A program made the position numbers and the translations under genes. The notes below the pieces were generated by a model. That model made no database searches, had not been told where the DNA came from, and was given only the letters and a program-made list of their open reading frames with translations. 35,273 bases of DNA from an uncultured Eubacteriales bacterium (GTDB lineage: Bacteria > Bacillota > Clostridia > Oscillospirales > Oscillospiraceae): contig ONCI01000009.1 in assembly GCA_900316255.1 (NCBI GenBank), positions 32,512 to 67,784 of the forward strand, given 5' to 3'. How positions within the stretch are numbered: position 1 is the first letter of the stretch; the number at the start of each line of letters is the position of its first letter. Shown piece after piece: positions 1-7,080 of this stretch.

Positions 1-98
1 GAGAACCAGCGGCCTCTTGCAATTTAATCCGCCGCAGGCGGCCAACACGGCGCGAAGCGGCGGGTTGGCCGCTGGTTCAAATCCAGTCACTCGGACCA
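1..98 (+). tRNA. 3' part of a tRNA-like gene, incomplete and rearranged
   Basis: Positions 71-87 form a T-arm (GCTGG, loop TTCAAAT, CCAGT). They are followed by a 7-nt acceptor strand (88-94), discriminator A95 and an encoded CCA (96-98). The part 5' of this is not normal tRNA. AACCAGCGGCC (4-14) is a perfect inverted repeat of GGCCGCTGGTT (67-77), and the two enclose smaller hairpins (29-41; 40-46 with 64-70). A stretch near 9-33 resembles a Lys-type anticodon arm with an expanded loop, but this is weak. The 5' half lies outside the window, so the isotype cannot be assigned. It may be a pseudo-tRNA or a tRNA gene invaded by a small palindromic element. Confidence 0.4.
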
Positions 99-138
99 AA
101 TTCAGGGCTTCCCCTTTGGGGAGACCCTGAATTTTTTT
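98..138 (+). terminator. Rho-independent terminator after the tRNA-like gene
   Basis: AAATTCAGGG (98-107) pairs with CCCTGAATTT (125-134). An inner CCCC/GGGG stem sits between them and a T run follows. It directly abuts the encoded CCA, as expected for the end of a tRNA transcript. Confidence 0.8.
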
Positions 139-216
139 ATGTGAAAGCGTTGAACCGTCGTCCTCCTGCACTTCCATCAACGGCCGCCGGGCAGATCCAA
201 TCAGACGGTCCAAAGT

Positions 217-288
217 CAGGGCATAATCCTGAGGTTGGATGCCCTGAAAGCAGGAACCTTTCCCGAGGGGAAAAACGCCTGCTTTTTT
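217..288 (+). terminator. Hairpin pair ending in a T-tract terminator, no gene in 140-394
   Basis: CAGGGCAT (217-224) pairs with ATGCCCTG (239-246). Directly after it, AAAGCAGG (247-254) pairs with CCTGCTTT (278-285), with an inner TTTCCC/GGGAAA-like stem and a T run. The second hairpin is a good rho-independent terminator. I see no convincing coding region between 140 and 394. The long minus-strand reading frame there is a shadow. Confidence 0.6.
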
Positions 289-329
289 CCGGATAATCTA
301 TCTCACTTTTTTTGAAAAAATCGCTCTGT

Positions 330-362
330 TTTAACAATACTTTAACATCAGCATGGTATGCT
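330..362 (+). promoter_or_regulatory. Response-regulator direct repeats and -10 box before the two-component operon
   Basis: TTTAACAATAC (330-340) and TTTAACATCAG (341-351) are tandem 11-bp repeats in the place of a -35 box. They are followed after 5 bp by TATGCT (357-362) as a -10. In-phase 11-bp direct repeats are the usual binding pattern of OmpR/PhoB-type regulators. The same arrangement occurs at 2541-2595, suggesting autoregulation by the adjacent regulator (inference). Confidence 0.55.
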
Positions 363-394
363 TCCGGTATCAGAAAGCTGTTGGGGGTGCCATC

Positions 395-1069
395 ATGTTC
401 AAAATCCTGGTGGTGGAGGATGACCGCGAGCTCAACCGGGCGGTCTGCTCCTTTTTGAATCGGAACGGATATGAAGCGTTGGGCTGTCTCGGCGCTAATG
501 AGGCCTATGACGCCCTGTATGGCGGCAATGTGTTCGACCTGATCATCTCGGACATCATGATGCCGGAGATCGACGGCTTCGAGTTTGCCCGCACCGTCCG
601 CGGCACGGATCAGAACATCCCCATCCTCTTCATGACCGCGCGGGACGACTTCGCGGCCAAGCAGCGGGGATTTCGTGTGGGGATCGACGATTACATGGTC
701 AAGCCCATCGACCTGGAGGAGCTGCTGCTGCATGTGGAGGCGCTGCTGCGCCGCGCCGGGATCACCACCAGCCACAAGCTGGAGCTTGGCTCGCTGGTGC
801 TGGACGCCGACGAGCGTAGTGCGGTGCTGAAGGGGGAGGAAATCCCGCTGACCGTGCGGGAGTTCAACCTCCTGTACAAGCTGCTTTCCTACCCCAGAAA
901 GGCCTTCACCCGCAGCCAGCTGATGGACGAGTTCTGGGACGGGGAGACCGGCTCCGGCCCCCGTACCGTGGACGTGTACATGACCAAACTCCGGCAGAAG
1001 TTTGCCGACTGCGACGACTTTGAGATCGTCACGGTCCACGGCCTGGGCTACAAGGCGGTGCTGAAATGA
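395..1069 (+). CDS. OmpR/PhoB-family response regulator
   Basis: A 224-residue response regulator. The N-terminal receiver domain (about 1-115) has the acidic pair E8-D9-D10, the phospho-acceptor D53 in a DLIISDIMMPE context, and the conserved threonine and lysine in the FMTARDD and VKP motifs. The C-terminal half (about 130-224) is a winged-helix DNA-binding domain with the typical ending VRGLGYK-like (here VHGLGYKAV). The ATG at 395 is chosen because the receiver begins MFKILVVEDD there; an in-frame ATG at 353 would add residues unlike the family and overlap the promoter. It overlaps the kinase start by 4 bp (ATGA), so the two are translationally coupled. It probably activates its own operon and the epimerase gene through shared 11-bp repeats (inference). 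Confidence 0.9.
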   Translation: MFKILVVEDDRELNRAVCSFLNRNGYEALGCLGANEAYDALYGGNVFDLIISDIMMPEIDGFEFARTVRGTDQNIPILFMTARDDFAAKQRGFRVGIDDYMVKPIDLEELLLHVEALLRRAGITTSHKLELGSLVLDADERSAVLKGEEIPLTVREFNLLYKLLSYPRKAFTRSQLMDEFWDGETGSGPRTVDVYMTKLRQKFADCDDFEIVTVHGLGYKAVLK

Positions 1070-2124
1070 GGAAAGAGAAAAACCAGAAAAGGATCGCGTT
1101 TCTGCAGCTGTTCTGCATCTTCTTTCTGCTGATCGCCTTCGTGCTGACCAGTTCCATGGTCCTGTTTATGACCTATCTCAGAAACTCCATGGAGATCAGC
1201 CTCAACGACGCCAACATCCGCATGGCGGCCCTTGTCACCTTCGGCAATGTGTTTCTGCTCAGCCTGATCTGCGCGGCGGTGGACACCCTGCGCCGCAAGC
1301 TCACCGTGGAGCGACCGGTGAAACGGATCATCCAGGGAGCGCAGCGGGTCATGGACGGAGACCTTACCGCCCGCATTGAGCCGGTGCGGGGGGTGGACGC
1401 GGGCTTCAACGCCATCATCGACTACTTTAACCGCATGGAGGAAGAGCTCTCCGGCATGGAGACCCTGCGCACGGATTTTATCGCGAACGTCTCCCACGAA
1501 CTGAAAACCCCGCTGGCGGTGATCCAAAACTACGGCACCATGCTGCAGCAGCCGGATCTGTCCGAGGAAGAGCGGAAGGACTACGCCCGCACGGTGACCA
1601 ACGCTTCCCAGCGGCTTGCCAGTCTGATTACGAATATCCTGAAGCTCAACAAACTGGAGAACCAGCAGATTTATCCGAAAAAGGAACGCTTCGACCTGGG
1701 CGAGCAGCTGTGCGAATGTCTGCTGGGCTTTGAAAACGCCTGGGAAGCGAAGAACTTGGAGATCGAAACCGACATTGCTGATGGCGTCACGGTGGAGAGC
1801 GACCCGGAGCTTTTGAGCCTGGTGTGGAACAACCTGTTTTCCAACGCCGTCAAGTTTACCGAGCCCGGCGGTACGGTGGGGCTGAAGCTGTACACCGAAA
1901 GCGGGCATGCGGTGGTGGAGGTCTCGGACACCGGCTGCGGCATCAGCCCGGAGGTGGGAGCGCATATCTTTGAGAAGTTCTATCAGGGCGACAGCTCCCA
2001 CGCCACCCAGGGCAACGGCCTGGGCCTGGCCCTGGTGAAGCGGGTGGTGGATATCGTGGGCGGTGAGATCGGCGTGAGCAGCGAGCCGGGCAAGGGCACG
2101 ACCTTTACGGTGAAGATCAAATAA
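1066..2124 (+). CDS. Membrane sensor histidine kinase
   Basis: A 352-residue sensor kinase. Two hydrophobic segments (about 10-36 and 54-72) lie close together, leaving only a very short external loop, so it probably senses something at or within the membrane. A HAMP-like linker follows (about 75-125). The HisKA domain has the phosphorylated H144 in NVSHELKTP, and the HATPase_c domain has an N box (WNNLFSNAVKF), G1 (DTGCGI) and G2 (GNGLGLALVKRV). All motifs needed for autophosphorylation are present. It phosphorylates the regulator encoded just upstream, with which it shares a 4-bp overlap. The signal cannot be read from the sequence; small intramembrane kinases of this build often respond to cell-envelope stress (family knowledge). 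Confidence 0.9.
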   Translation: MRKEKNQKRIAFLQLFCIFFLLIAFVLTSSMVLFMTYLRNSMEISLNDANIRMAALVTFGNVFLLSLICAAVDTLRRKLTVERPVKRIIQGAQRVMDGDLTARIEPVRGVDAGFNAIIDYFNRMEEELSGMETLRTDFIANVSHELKTPLAVIQNYGTMLQQPDLSEEERKDYARTVTNASQRLASLITNILKLNKLENQQIYPKKERFDLGEQLCECLLGFENAWEAKNLEIETDIADGVTVESDPELLSLVWNNLFSNAVKFTEPGGTVGLKLYTESGHAVVEVSDTGCGISPEVGAHIFEKFYQGDSSHATQGNGLGLALVKRVVDIVGGEIGVSSEPGKGTTFTVKIK

Positions 2125-2138
2125 GGAGGAGCACAAAC

Positions 2139-2507
2139 ATGAGTGAGCATTTTGAGTATAGCTATTCCGCCGAGCGGCAGAGCGAGATCGATGCGATCCG
2201 CAAAAAATATCTGCCTCAGTCGGAGCAGGAGGACAAGCTGGAGCAGCTTCGAAAGCTGGACGCCAGCGTGGGAACCACGGCGCTGATCGCCTCCATGGCG
2301 CTGGGCATCTTCGGCGCGCTGGTCTTCGGCGTGGGGATGTGCTGCTTTTTGGTGTGGAACCTCTGGCTGCCCGGGGCGCTGGCCTGTGTGCTGGGCGCGG
2401 TGTGGATGATGCTGGCTCCGGCGCTGTACCGTAGGCTCTATGAAAAGCGCAAGGCGGAGATCGCCCCGGCGATCCTCCGACTGACGGAAGAACTGAGTCA
2501 GAAATAA
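2139..2507 (+). CDS. Small two-helix membrane protein of unknown function
   Basis: A 122-residue protein with a charged N-terminal 45 residues, including a Glu/Lys/Leu-rich probable helix. Two membrane segments follow (about 48-70 and 74-95), then a basic and acidic C-terminal tail. A GGAGG ribosome site lies 8 to 10 bases before the ATG and only 14 bp separate it from the kinase stop. It is therefore the third gene of the two-component operon and is followed at once by a terminator. Similar small membrane proteins sit in clostridial two-component operons, but no function is established that I can name. A role in signal sensing or membrane adaptation is only a guess. Confidence 0.75.
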   Translation: MSEHFEYSYSAERQSEIDAIRKKYLPQSEQEDKLEQLRKLDASVGTTALIASMALGIFGALVFGVGMCCFLVWNLWLPGALACVLGAVWMMLAPALYRRLYEKRKAEIAPAILRLTEELSQK

Positions 2508-2509
2508 AG

Positions 2510-2538
2510 AAAAGTCTCGATTTTTCGAGACTTTTTTC
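2510..2538 (+). terminator. Rho-independent terminator of the two-component operon
   Basis: AAAAGTCTCGA (2510-2520), loop TTTT, TCGAGACTTTT (2525-2535), then further T residues. It lies directly after the stop codon of the small membrane protein gene. Confidence 0.9.
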
Positions 2539-2540
2539 TT

Positions 2541-2595
2541 TTTAACAATTCTCAAACATTTCGCCAAAACCTCGCAAACATTCCTCTGATATCTT
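2541..2595 (+). promoter_or_regulatory. Four 11-bp direct repeats and -10 box before the epimerase gene
   Basis: Four consecutive 11-bp units lie here: TTTAACAATTC (2541-2551), TCAAACATTTC (2552-2562), GCCAAAACCTC (2563-2573) and GCAAACATTCC (2574-2584). They are followed after 5 bp by TATCTT (2590-2595) as the -10. The first unit matches the repeat before the response regulator (330-340) in its first nine bases, and the spacing to the -10 is the same. This is likely a binding array for that regulator. Confidence 0.6.
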
Positions 2596-2648
2596 TTGAG
2601 CGTCCCAAGGGGATGAAACAAAAAATAACCGATACGGAGGAATATACA

Positions 2649-3917
2649 ATGAATACCAACACCAACGAACTCTACATCGTCACCGGGGCGGCCGGCAATC
2701 TCGGCAGCGCCATCGTCCGCAATCTTGTCAGCAAGCAACTGCCCGTGCGTGCCTTCGTCCTCCGGGGCGAGGAGGCGGCCAGGCACCTTCCCAAGGAAGC
2801 GCAGGTCATTGAGGGCGACGTGACGGATCTCTCTTCTCTCGAGACCCTGTTCGCTGACCTTCCCGAGAACACCGCCGTCTACTGCATCCACTGCGCGGCC
2901 ATGGTGTCTGTGAGCAATCTGGTGGCGGAAAAGATCTGGCATGTGAACGTGGACGGCACGCAGTACATCATCGACAAGTGCCGTGAGCACGGCGTCCGGC
3001 TCATTTTCATCGGCTCCACCGGCGCGATCCCCGAGCAGCCCATGGGCACCGCCATCAAGGAAGTGGACCACTATGATCCCAATGCGGTCATCGGTCTCTA
3101 CGACCAGACCAAGGCGGCCTCCTGCCAGCTGGTGCTGGACGCCATCCACGCGGGCGAGATCGACGGCTGCCTGATCCTGCCCTCCGGCATCTCCGGCCCC
3201 ATGGACTACACCTTCGGAAACGTGGCGGGCGTCATCCGCGAGTACACCGAGGGCAAGATGCCCGCGGGCGTCGAGGGCACCTTCAACTGTGCCGACAACC
3301 GGGACATGGCCGAGACCATCCTCCACGCCTGCAAGGACGGCCGCACCGGCGAGAGCTACATCCTGGGCGGCGACATGATCGGTATGAAGGAGGTCTTCGA
3401 CATCCTCTCCGAACACACCGGCCTCCCCACCATCAAGACCATCCTGCCCGCCGGCGTCGGCAAGGTGCTGGGCAAGCTGAGCGACGTGGCCGAAAAGCTG
3501 ACCCACAAGCCCCAGCGCATGACCAGCTTTGCCGTGTACAATCTGGTTCGCAACAATGAATTCGACTCCTCCAAGGCCATGGAAGAGCTGGGCTACAGCC
3601 CCCGTCCCATGGCACAGAGCATCGCCGAGGAGATCGACTGGATGATCGAAGAGGGCATTGTGACGCTGCCGGAGCCCGCGCCTGCCGACGAGCGCAGCCT
3701 GGGCCGGAAGTTCGTGGACGCCAATCTGCAGTTCGGCGAGACCCTGGCCGCTGGCTTCAACAAGATGTCCGAGGGCGTGGTGTCCGGCTATAAGGCCATC
3801 GAGACCGGCGTGGTCAAGGGCTACACCGCGATTGAGGACAGCTTTGTGGGAGCTTTCCTGACCCGCGAAGGAGAAAGTGTCACGGAGGCCAAGGCAAGAG
3901 TAAAAGCCGGCGCGTGA
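2649..3917 (+). CDS. NAD(P)-dependent epimerase/dehydratase (extended SDR) with a repetitive C-terminal tail
   Basis: About 422 residues. The N-terminal Rossmann fold has the dinucleotide motif TGAAGNLG (about 8-15), and the catalytic Tyr-Lys pair lies in the YDQTKAA motif (about 152-158). It belongs to the extended short-chain dehydrogenase family acting on sugar-nucleotide, dihydroflavonol-like or steroid-type substrates; the substrate cannot be told. After the SDR domain a tail (about 350-422) contains two near-identical 11-residue units, VVSGYKAIETG and VVKGYTAIEDS, followed by FVGAFL, an amphipathic pattern that could contact the membrane or a partner. The start at 2649 is supported by GGAGG at about 2636-2640; an upstream in-frame ATG at 2613 lacks such a site. 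Probably regulated by the neighbouring two-component system. Confidence 0.8.
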   Translation: MNTNTNELYIVTGAAGNLGSAIVRNLVSKQLPVRAFVLRGEEAARHLPKEAQVIEGDVTDLSSLETLFADLPENTAVYCIHCAAMVSVSNLVAEKIWHVNVDGTQYIIDKCREHGVRLIFIGSTGAIPEQPMGTAIKEVDHYDPNAVIGLYDQTKAASCQLVLDAIHAGEIDGCLILPSGISGPMDYTFGNVAGVIREYTEGKMPAGVEGTFNCADNRDMAETILHACKDGRTGESYILGGDMIGMKEVFDILSEHTGLPTIKTILPAGVGKVLGKLSDVAEKLTHKPQRMTSFAVYNLVRNNEFDSSKAMEELGYSPRPMAQSIAEEIDWMIEEGIVTLPEPAPADERSLGRKFVDANLQFGETLAAGFNKMSEGVVSGYKAIETGVVKGYTAIEDSFVGAFLTREGESVTEAKARVKAGA

Positions 3918-3937
3918 TCACCTGAAAAGAGAACAAT

Positions 3938-3979
3938 AAAGCTCAGACGCTGTCAAGAATTGCAGCGTCTGAGCTTTTT
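3938..3979 (+). terminator. Terminator after the epimerase gene
   Basis: AAAGCTCAGACGCTG (3938-3952) pairs with CAGCGTCTGAGCTTT (3963-3977) and a T run follows. The A run on the other side means it could also stop minus-strand transcription reaching it from the TetR remnant. Confidence 0.85.
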
Positions 3980-3981
3980 GC

Positions 3982-4041
3982 TCAAAACTCCCCGGCGGCG
4001 ATCAGACTGTAATGCCCCAGCCGCTCCAGGCGGCGCGGCAT
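3982..4041 (-). pseudogene. 3' remnant of a TetR-family regulator gene
   Basis: On the minus strand the last 17 codons before a TGA read RRLERLGHYSLIAAGEF. This is identical to the C-terminus of the complete TetR regulator at 17214-17780. Upstream of these codons the similarity stops at once. It is therefore the stub of a deleted or recombined paralogue, and it still abuts a terminator hairpin (3938-3977), as the complete gene does (17168-17201). The following 4042-4231 holds nothing I recognise as a gene or a clear structure. Confidence 0.7.
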
Positions 4042-4231
4042 TTCTATCTCTCCCGCGTGAGAGCGGATACTCTGGAGCTCACGACAAGGCGGCTGTATCT
4101 GAAAAACTACCGGCGGAGAAGACGGTCGGGATAGATTATCACCATGACTGCGCAGTCCAATTACCGCAAGACACGCATTGCCTGCTAATGAAAAAAGTAT
4201 CAGAAAGCATAAACAAGGTAAAGCCATCCCT

Positions 4232-5422
4232 TTAATGCGATTGCTTTTCCTTCCGATACGCGCTCGGGAGCATGCCGGTGACCTCACGGAAGCGCGTCCC
4301 GAAATAGGTTGTCGAACAGTAATGCAGACTGGATGCGATTTCCGTAATCGGCATCGTTGTGGTCTCCAGCAGGAGCTTTGCGCGCTCAATCCGTGCATAC
4401 TGGATATAATCCCGCAGGTTATCCCCGGTTTCGGCCTTGAAGCGGCGGGAGAGATAGCTTTCCGTATAGCCCACCTTCTCCGCCAGAATCCCGAGACTCA
4501 GATCATCCTCTGTATGAAGGGCGATATAATCCAGACAGAACCGGATCTGCTGTGAGGTGACGGGATTGCTGCCCGACTGGTGCACGCGCCGGATAAAATC
4601 CTCATACATGGCGTGATTGGTAACGCCGACCTCGGAGATGGTCTTGCACTCCAGCAGACTCTGACTGTAGCTGTCACCCAGCGAATAGGCCAGTTCCGGG
4701 GACAGACCTCCCTCGATGGCGGCCCGGGTGCAGAGCCGGGTGAAGCCGTAGGCGCTGAGGATCGCATTTTTGACGGCGTCTTCTGTTTTCACCTGCGCCC
4801 CTTTGCTGAGCAGCCCTGCCCGCGCCATGGTGGAGGCGTAATCCAGATCGCCCTTGCGGATATGCTCCAGCAAAGCCTGCTCCACCATCCAGGTCTGGTG
4901 CCGGTCGCGCTTGGTCTGGGCGCTTTTCTTTGCCGCGCCGGTTTTGCGCTCCTGAAGCTGCAGATCGCTGCGGCTGAGCTTTTCACCGGTCAGAAGGAAG
5001 TGCAGCATCACGCCGAACTGAAAGAAGGTGATGGAGGAGACGACCGGGAGCGCCTTCATGGCTTCCTGCAGACGGACACGCATGCTGTAGGTGAGATCGT
5101 AACGCCCGATGGCCTCCTGGATGCTGGCCATGCTGATCTCGGTATTGAAAACGGGGCCGATCACATAGATCGCATTCTCAGCAAAGCAGGCGCACCACAA
5201 GGCGCTGAGCTCCGCCGACAGGATCAGCGGAAGCCGACTGGCTTTGGCATATTCCAGCATATAGCGCAGGCAGCCGACACGCTCAAAGGCCGTATGAAAG
5301 AATGTGTCGGGGCAATTGCTGCGGAGAAGAGTTCCCTCATAGTCATAGCATGAACTGTAAATCGTCGGCTTGCAGGTCAAAGCCTCCAGAAAGCCCTCCA
5401 CCGCGATGCTTCGTTCGTCCAT
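4232..5422 (-). CDS. AraC-family transcriptional regulator (YesN-like), local activator of the first sugar locus
   Basis: A 396-residue regulator. The N-terminal ~280 residues form a ligand-sensing region with the conserved stretch LCTRAAIEGGLSPELAYSLG. The C-terminal ~100 residues carry two helix-turn-helix motifs of the AraC type (LGILAEKVGYTESYLSRRFK and ITEIASSLHYCSTTYFGTRF) and end LPSAYRKEK. The start at 5422 is chosen because GAGGTGAGGA lies just before this ATG; the in-frame ATG at 5491 would run through the regulatory palindrome. It is divergent from the GPH symporter gene, 188 bp apart, and most likely activates it in response to a sugar. It is a paralogue of the regulator at 20148-21350, sharing layout and linker motif. 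Confidence 0.88.
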   Translation of the reverse strand: MDERSIAVEGFLEALTCKPTIYSSCYDYEGTLLRSNCPDTFFHTAFERVGCLRYMLEYAKASRLPLILSAELSALWCACFAENAIYVIGPVFNTEISMASIQEAIGRYDLTYSMRVRLQEAMKALPVVSSITFFQFGVMLHFLLTGEKLSRSDLQLQERKTGAAKKSAQTKRDRHQTWMVEQALLEHIRKGDLDYASTMARAGLLSKGAQVKTEDAVKNAILSAYGFTRLCTRAAIEGGLSPELAYSLGDSYSQSLLECKTISEVGVTNHAMYEDFIRRVHQSGSNPVTSQQIRFCLDYIALHTEDDLSLGILAEKVGYTESYLSRRFKAETGDNLRDYIQYARIERAKLLLETTTMPITEIASSLHYCSTTYFGTRFREVTGMLPSAYRKEKQSH

Positions 5423-5472
5423 TTTCCTCACCTCAAAAACAGAGTAACACAATTTTCTTGTCTTGAAAATAA

Positions 5473-5507
5473 TTTTATTGTCCTCTTGCAAGAAGAGGAC
5501 AATAAAA
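5473..5507. promoter_or_regulatory. 15-bp perfect inverted repeat between the AraC gene and the symporter
   Basis: TTTTATTGTCCTCTT (5473-5487) and AAGAGGACAATAAAA (5493-5507) are perfect inverted repeats with spacer GCAAG. The site lies in the divergent promoter region. It could be an operator or, as RNA in either direction, a T-flanked hairpin. GCAAGAA recurs at 5488-5494 and 5519-5525, 31 bp apart, which could be AraC half-sites. Confidence 0.5.
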
Positions 5508-5554
5508 CGATACCAAAAGCAAGAAAATTACTTTTCTGCAGAGCAAAGCTCCTA

Positions 5555-5560
5555 TATAAT
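5555..5560 (+). promoter_or_regulatory. -10 box of the first sugar operon
   Basis: TATAAT at 5555-5560 matches the sigma-A -10 consensus. No good -35 hexamer lies 16-18 bp upstream, as is usual for activator-dependent promoters. It precedes the symporter start by about 50 bp. Confidence 0.55.
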
Positions 5561-5610
5561 AACGCCAGAAGCCAAAACCTATTTCTGACCAATAAAAGGA
5601 GAAAAGAGAA

Positions 5611-7011
5611 ATGGCACGCAAAGAAAGACTGCAAGACCCCAATCACTTGAGCTTCGGCCGCCTGCTGGCCTTCAAGAGCTCGGATATCTCCGCGGCATGG
5701 ATCAACGTGATCATGCTCAACTTCCTCTCCATCTACGCAAGCGACACCCTGGGCATCGGCGTGGCGACTATCGGCACGCTGCTGCTGGCCAGCAAGATCG
5801 TGGACGCATTCACCGACATTTTTGCCGGCTGGCTCGTCGACAACACCCACACCAAGTGGGGCACCGGCCGCACCTATGAGCCCGCCATCATCGGCATGAC
5901 CATCTGCACCGTGCTGCTTTTCGCGGCAAAGCCCGAGTGGACCACCACGGCCAAGTGCGCCTGGATCTTTATGATGTACACCTTCACCTTCTCCATCTTC
6001 TCCACGCTGCGCGCGGCCGGCGCCAATCCCTACACCATCCGCCACTTCTCCAACAACCCCGTGCTGCTGAAGAAGGTCGCCTCCTACGGCGGCATCATCA
6101 CCATGTTCGGCTCCATCATCGTCAGCACCGCCTTCCCCGTGCTCATGGCCAAGGTCGCTACCAGCGCCTCCGGCTGGACCCGCGCCGTGCTGATCGTCAT
6201 GATCCCCGCCACTCTCATCGGCCTGCTTCGCTTCCTGATCTGCAAGGAGGACCCCAAAGTCGGTGCAGGTGAGGAGCATGTCAAGGTCAATCTCAAGGAG
6301 ATCTTCACCCTCTTCAGAAAGAACAAGTATGTGTGGCTCTTCGCGGCGATCATGCTCTCCTACAACATCATCACCAACCTGGCCGTCAACACCTACTATT
6401 TCAAGTACATCGTGGGCAACACCGCCCAGATGGGCCTGCTGTCCATCTTCGGTATTGTGCTGCTGCCCCTGATGCTCACCTTCCCCGCCATCATGAAGAA
6501 GATCGGCACCATGGGCAAGATGATCGCCATCTTCTGCGTCATCGGCATCGTGGGCTATGTGATCTGCTTCTTCTCCAAGGGCTTTGTCCCCGGCGTGCTG
6601 GCCGGCTATCTGCTGGGCACCCTGGCCACCCTGCCCATCGCCTACTACGGCGTGCTGTTCATCATGAACATCTGCAACTACAATGAGATGATCGGCCTGC
6701 CCCGTATGGAGGGTTCCTCCAGCATCCTCTCCAACTTCGCCACCAAGTTCGGCGCGGCCATCGGCGCATACGTCACCGGCATCCTGCTGAGCCTGGGCGG
6801 CTACATCTCCACCACGGGCGAAGAGATCGTGGCCCAGCCCGCCAGCGCTCTGTTCATGATCCGCTTTGACTTCGCCCTGATCCCGGCGATTCTGCTGGTG
6901 GTCATCGCCCTGTGCTGCCTGGCCTTCTCCAAGCTGGAGCCCAAGGCCGAGGCCTTCGAGAACGAAAAGAAGGCAAAGCTCGCCGCCGCGGCGGAAGCCA
7001 AGGCCGAATAA
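5611..7011 (+). CDS. GPH-family sugar:cation symporter
   Basis: A 466-residue integral membrane transporter of the glycoside-pentoside-hexuronide:cation symporter family (MFS fold, about 12 hydrophobic segments). The family motif in helix II reads KIVDAFTD, with D65 and D69 corresponding to the cation-site aspartates of MelB. A second hallmark follows as WGTGRTYEP in the loop after it. It ends in a charged, Ala/Lys/Glu-rich tail (EAKAE). AAAGGAG precedes the ATG. It is the first gene of the run to 15977 and probably imports the oligosaccharide or glycoside that the downstream cytoplasmic glycosidases hydrolyse. Expression is probably controlled by the divergent AraC regulator. The exact substrate is not readable. 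Confidence 0.9.
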   Translation: MARKERLQDPNHLSFGRLLAFKSSDISAAWINVIMLNFLSIYASDTLGIGVATIGTLLLASKIVDAFTDIFAGWLVDNTHTKWGTGRTYEPAIIGMTICTVLLFAAKPEWTTTAKCAWIFMMYTFTFSIFSTLRAAGANPYTIRHFSNNPVLLKKVASYGGIITMFGSIIVSTAFPVLMAKVATSASGWTRAVLIVMIPATLIGLLRFLICKEDPKVGAGEEHVKVNLKEIFTLFRKNKYVWLFAAIMLSYNIITNLAVNTYYFKYIVGNTAQMGLLSIFGIVLLPLMLTFPAIMKKIGTMGKMIAIFCVIGIVGYVICFFSKGFVPGVLAGYLLGTLATLPIAYYGVLFIMNICNYNEMIGLPRMEGSSSILSNFATKFGAAIGAYVTGILLSLGGYISTTGEEIVAQPASALFMIRFDFALIPAILLVVIALCCLAFSKLEPKAEAFENEKKAKLAAAAEAKAE

Positions 7012-7033
7012 TAATCCTAATAAATCTGCACCG

Positions 7034-7064
7034 AACGGGCAGCGGCGATCTGCCGCTGCCCGTT
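7034..7064 (+). terminator. Intercistronic hairpin after the symporter gene
   Basis: AACGGGCAGCGGC (7034-7046), loop GATCT, GCCGCTGCCCGTT (7052-7064): a 13-bp perfect stem followed by only a few T residues. It may stabilise the upstream message or reduce readthrough, giving different levels of transporter and enzymes. It is not clearly a full terminator. Confidence 0.55.
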
Positions 7065-7080
7065 TCTGTAAAGGAGAACC

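Noticed and set aside
137-1039. 300-codon minus-strand open frame over the response regulator
   Set aside because: It is a shadow of the real gene on the other strand in GC-rich DNA; composition is His/Gly/Val/Asp-rich and it has no family motifs.
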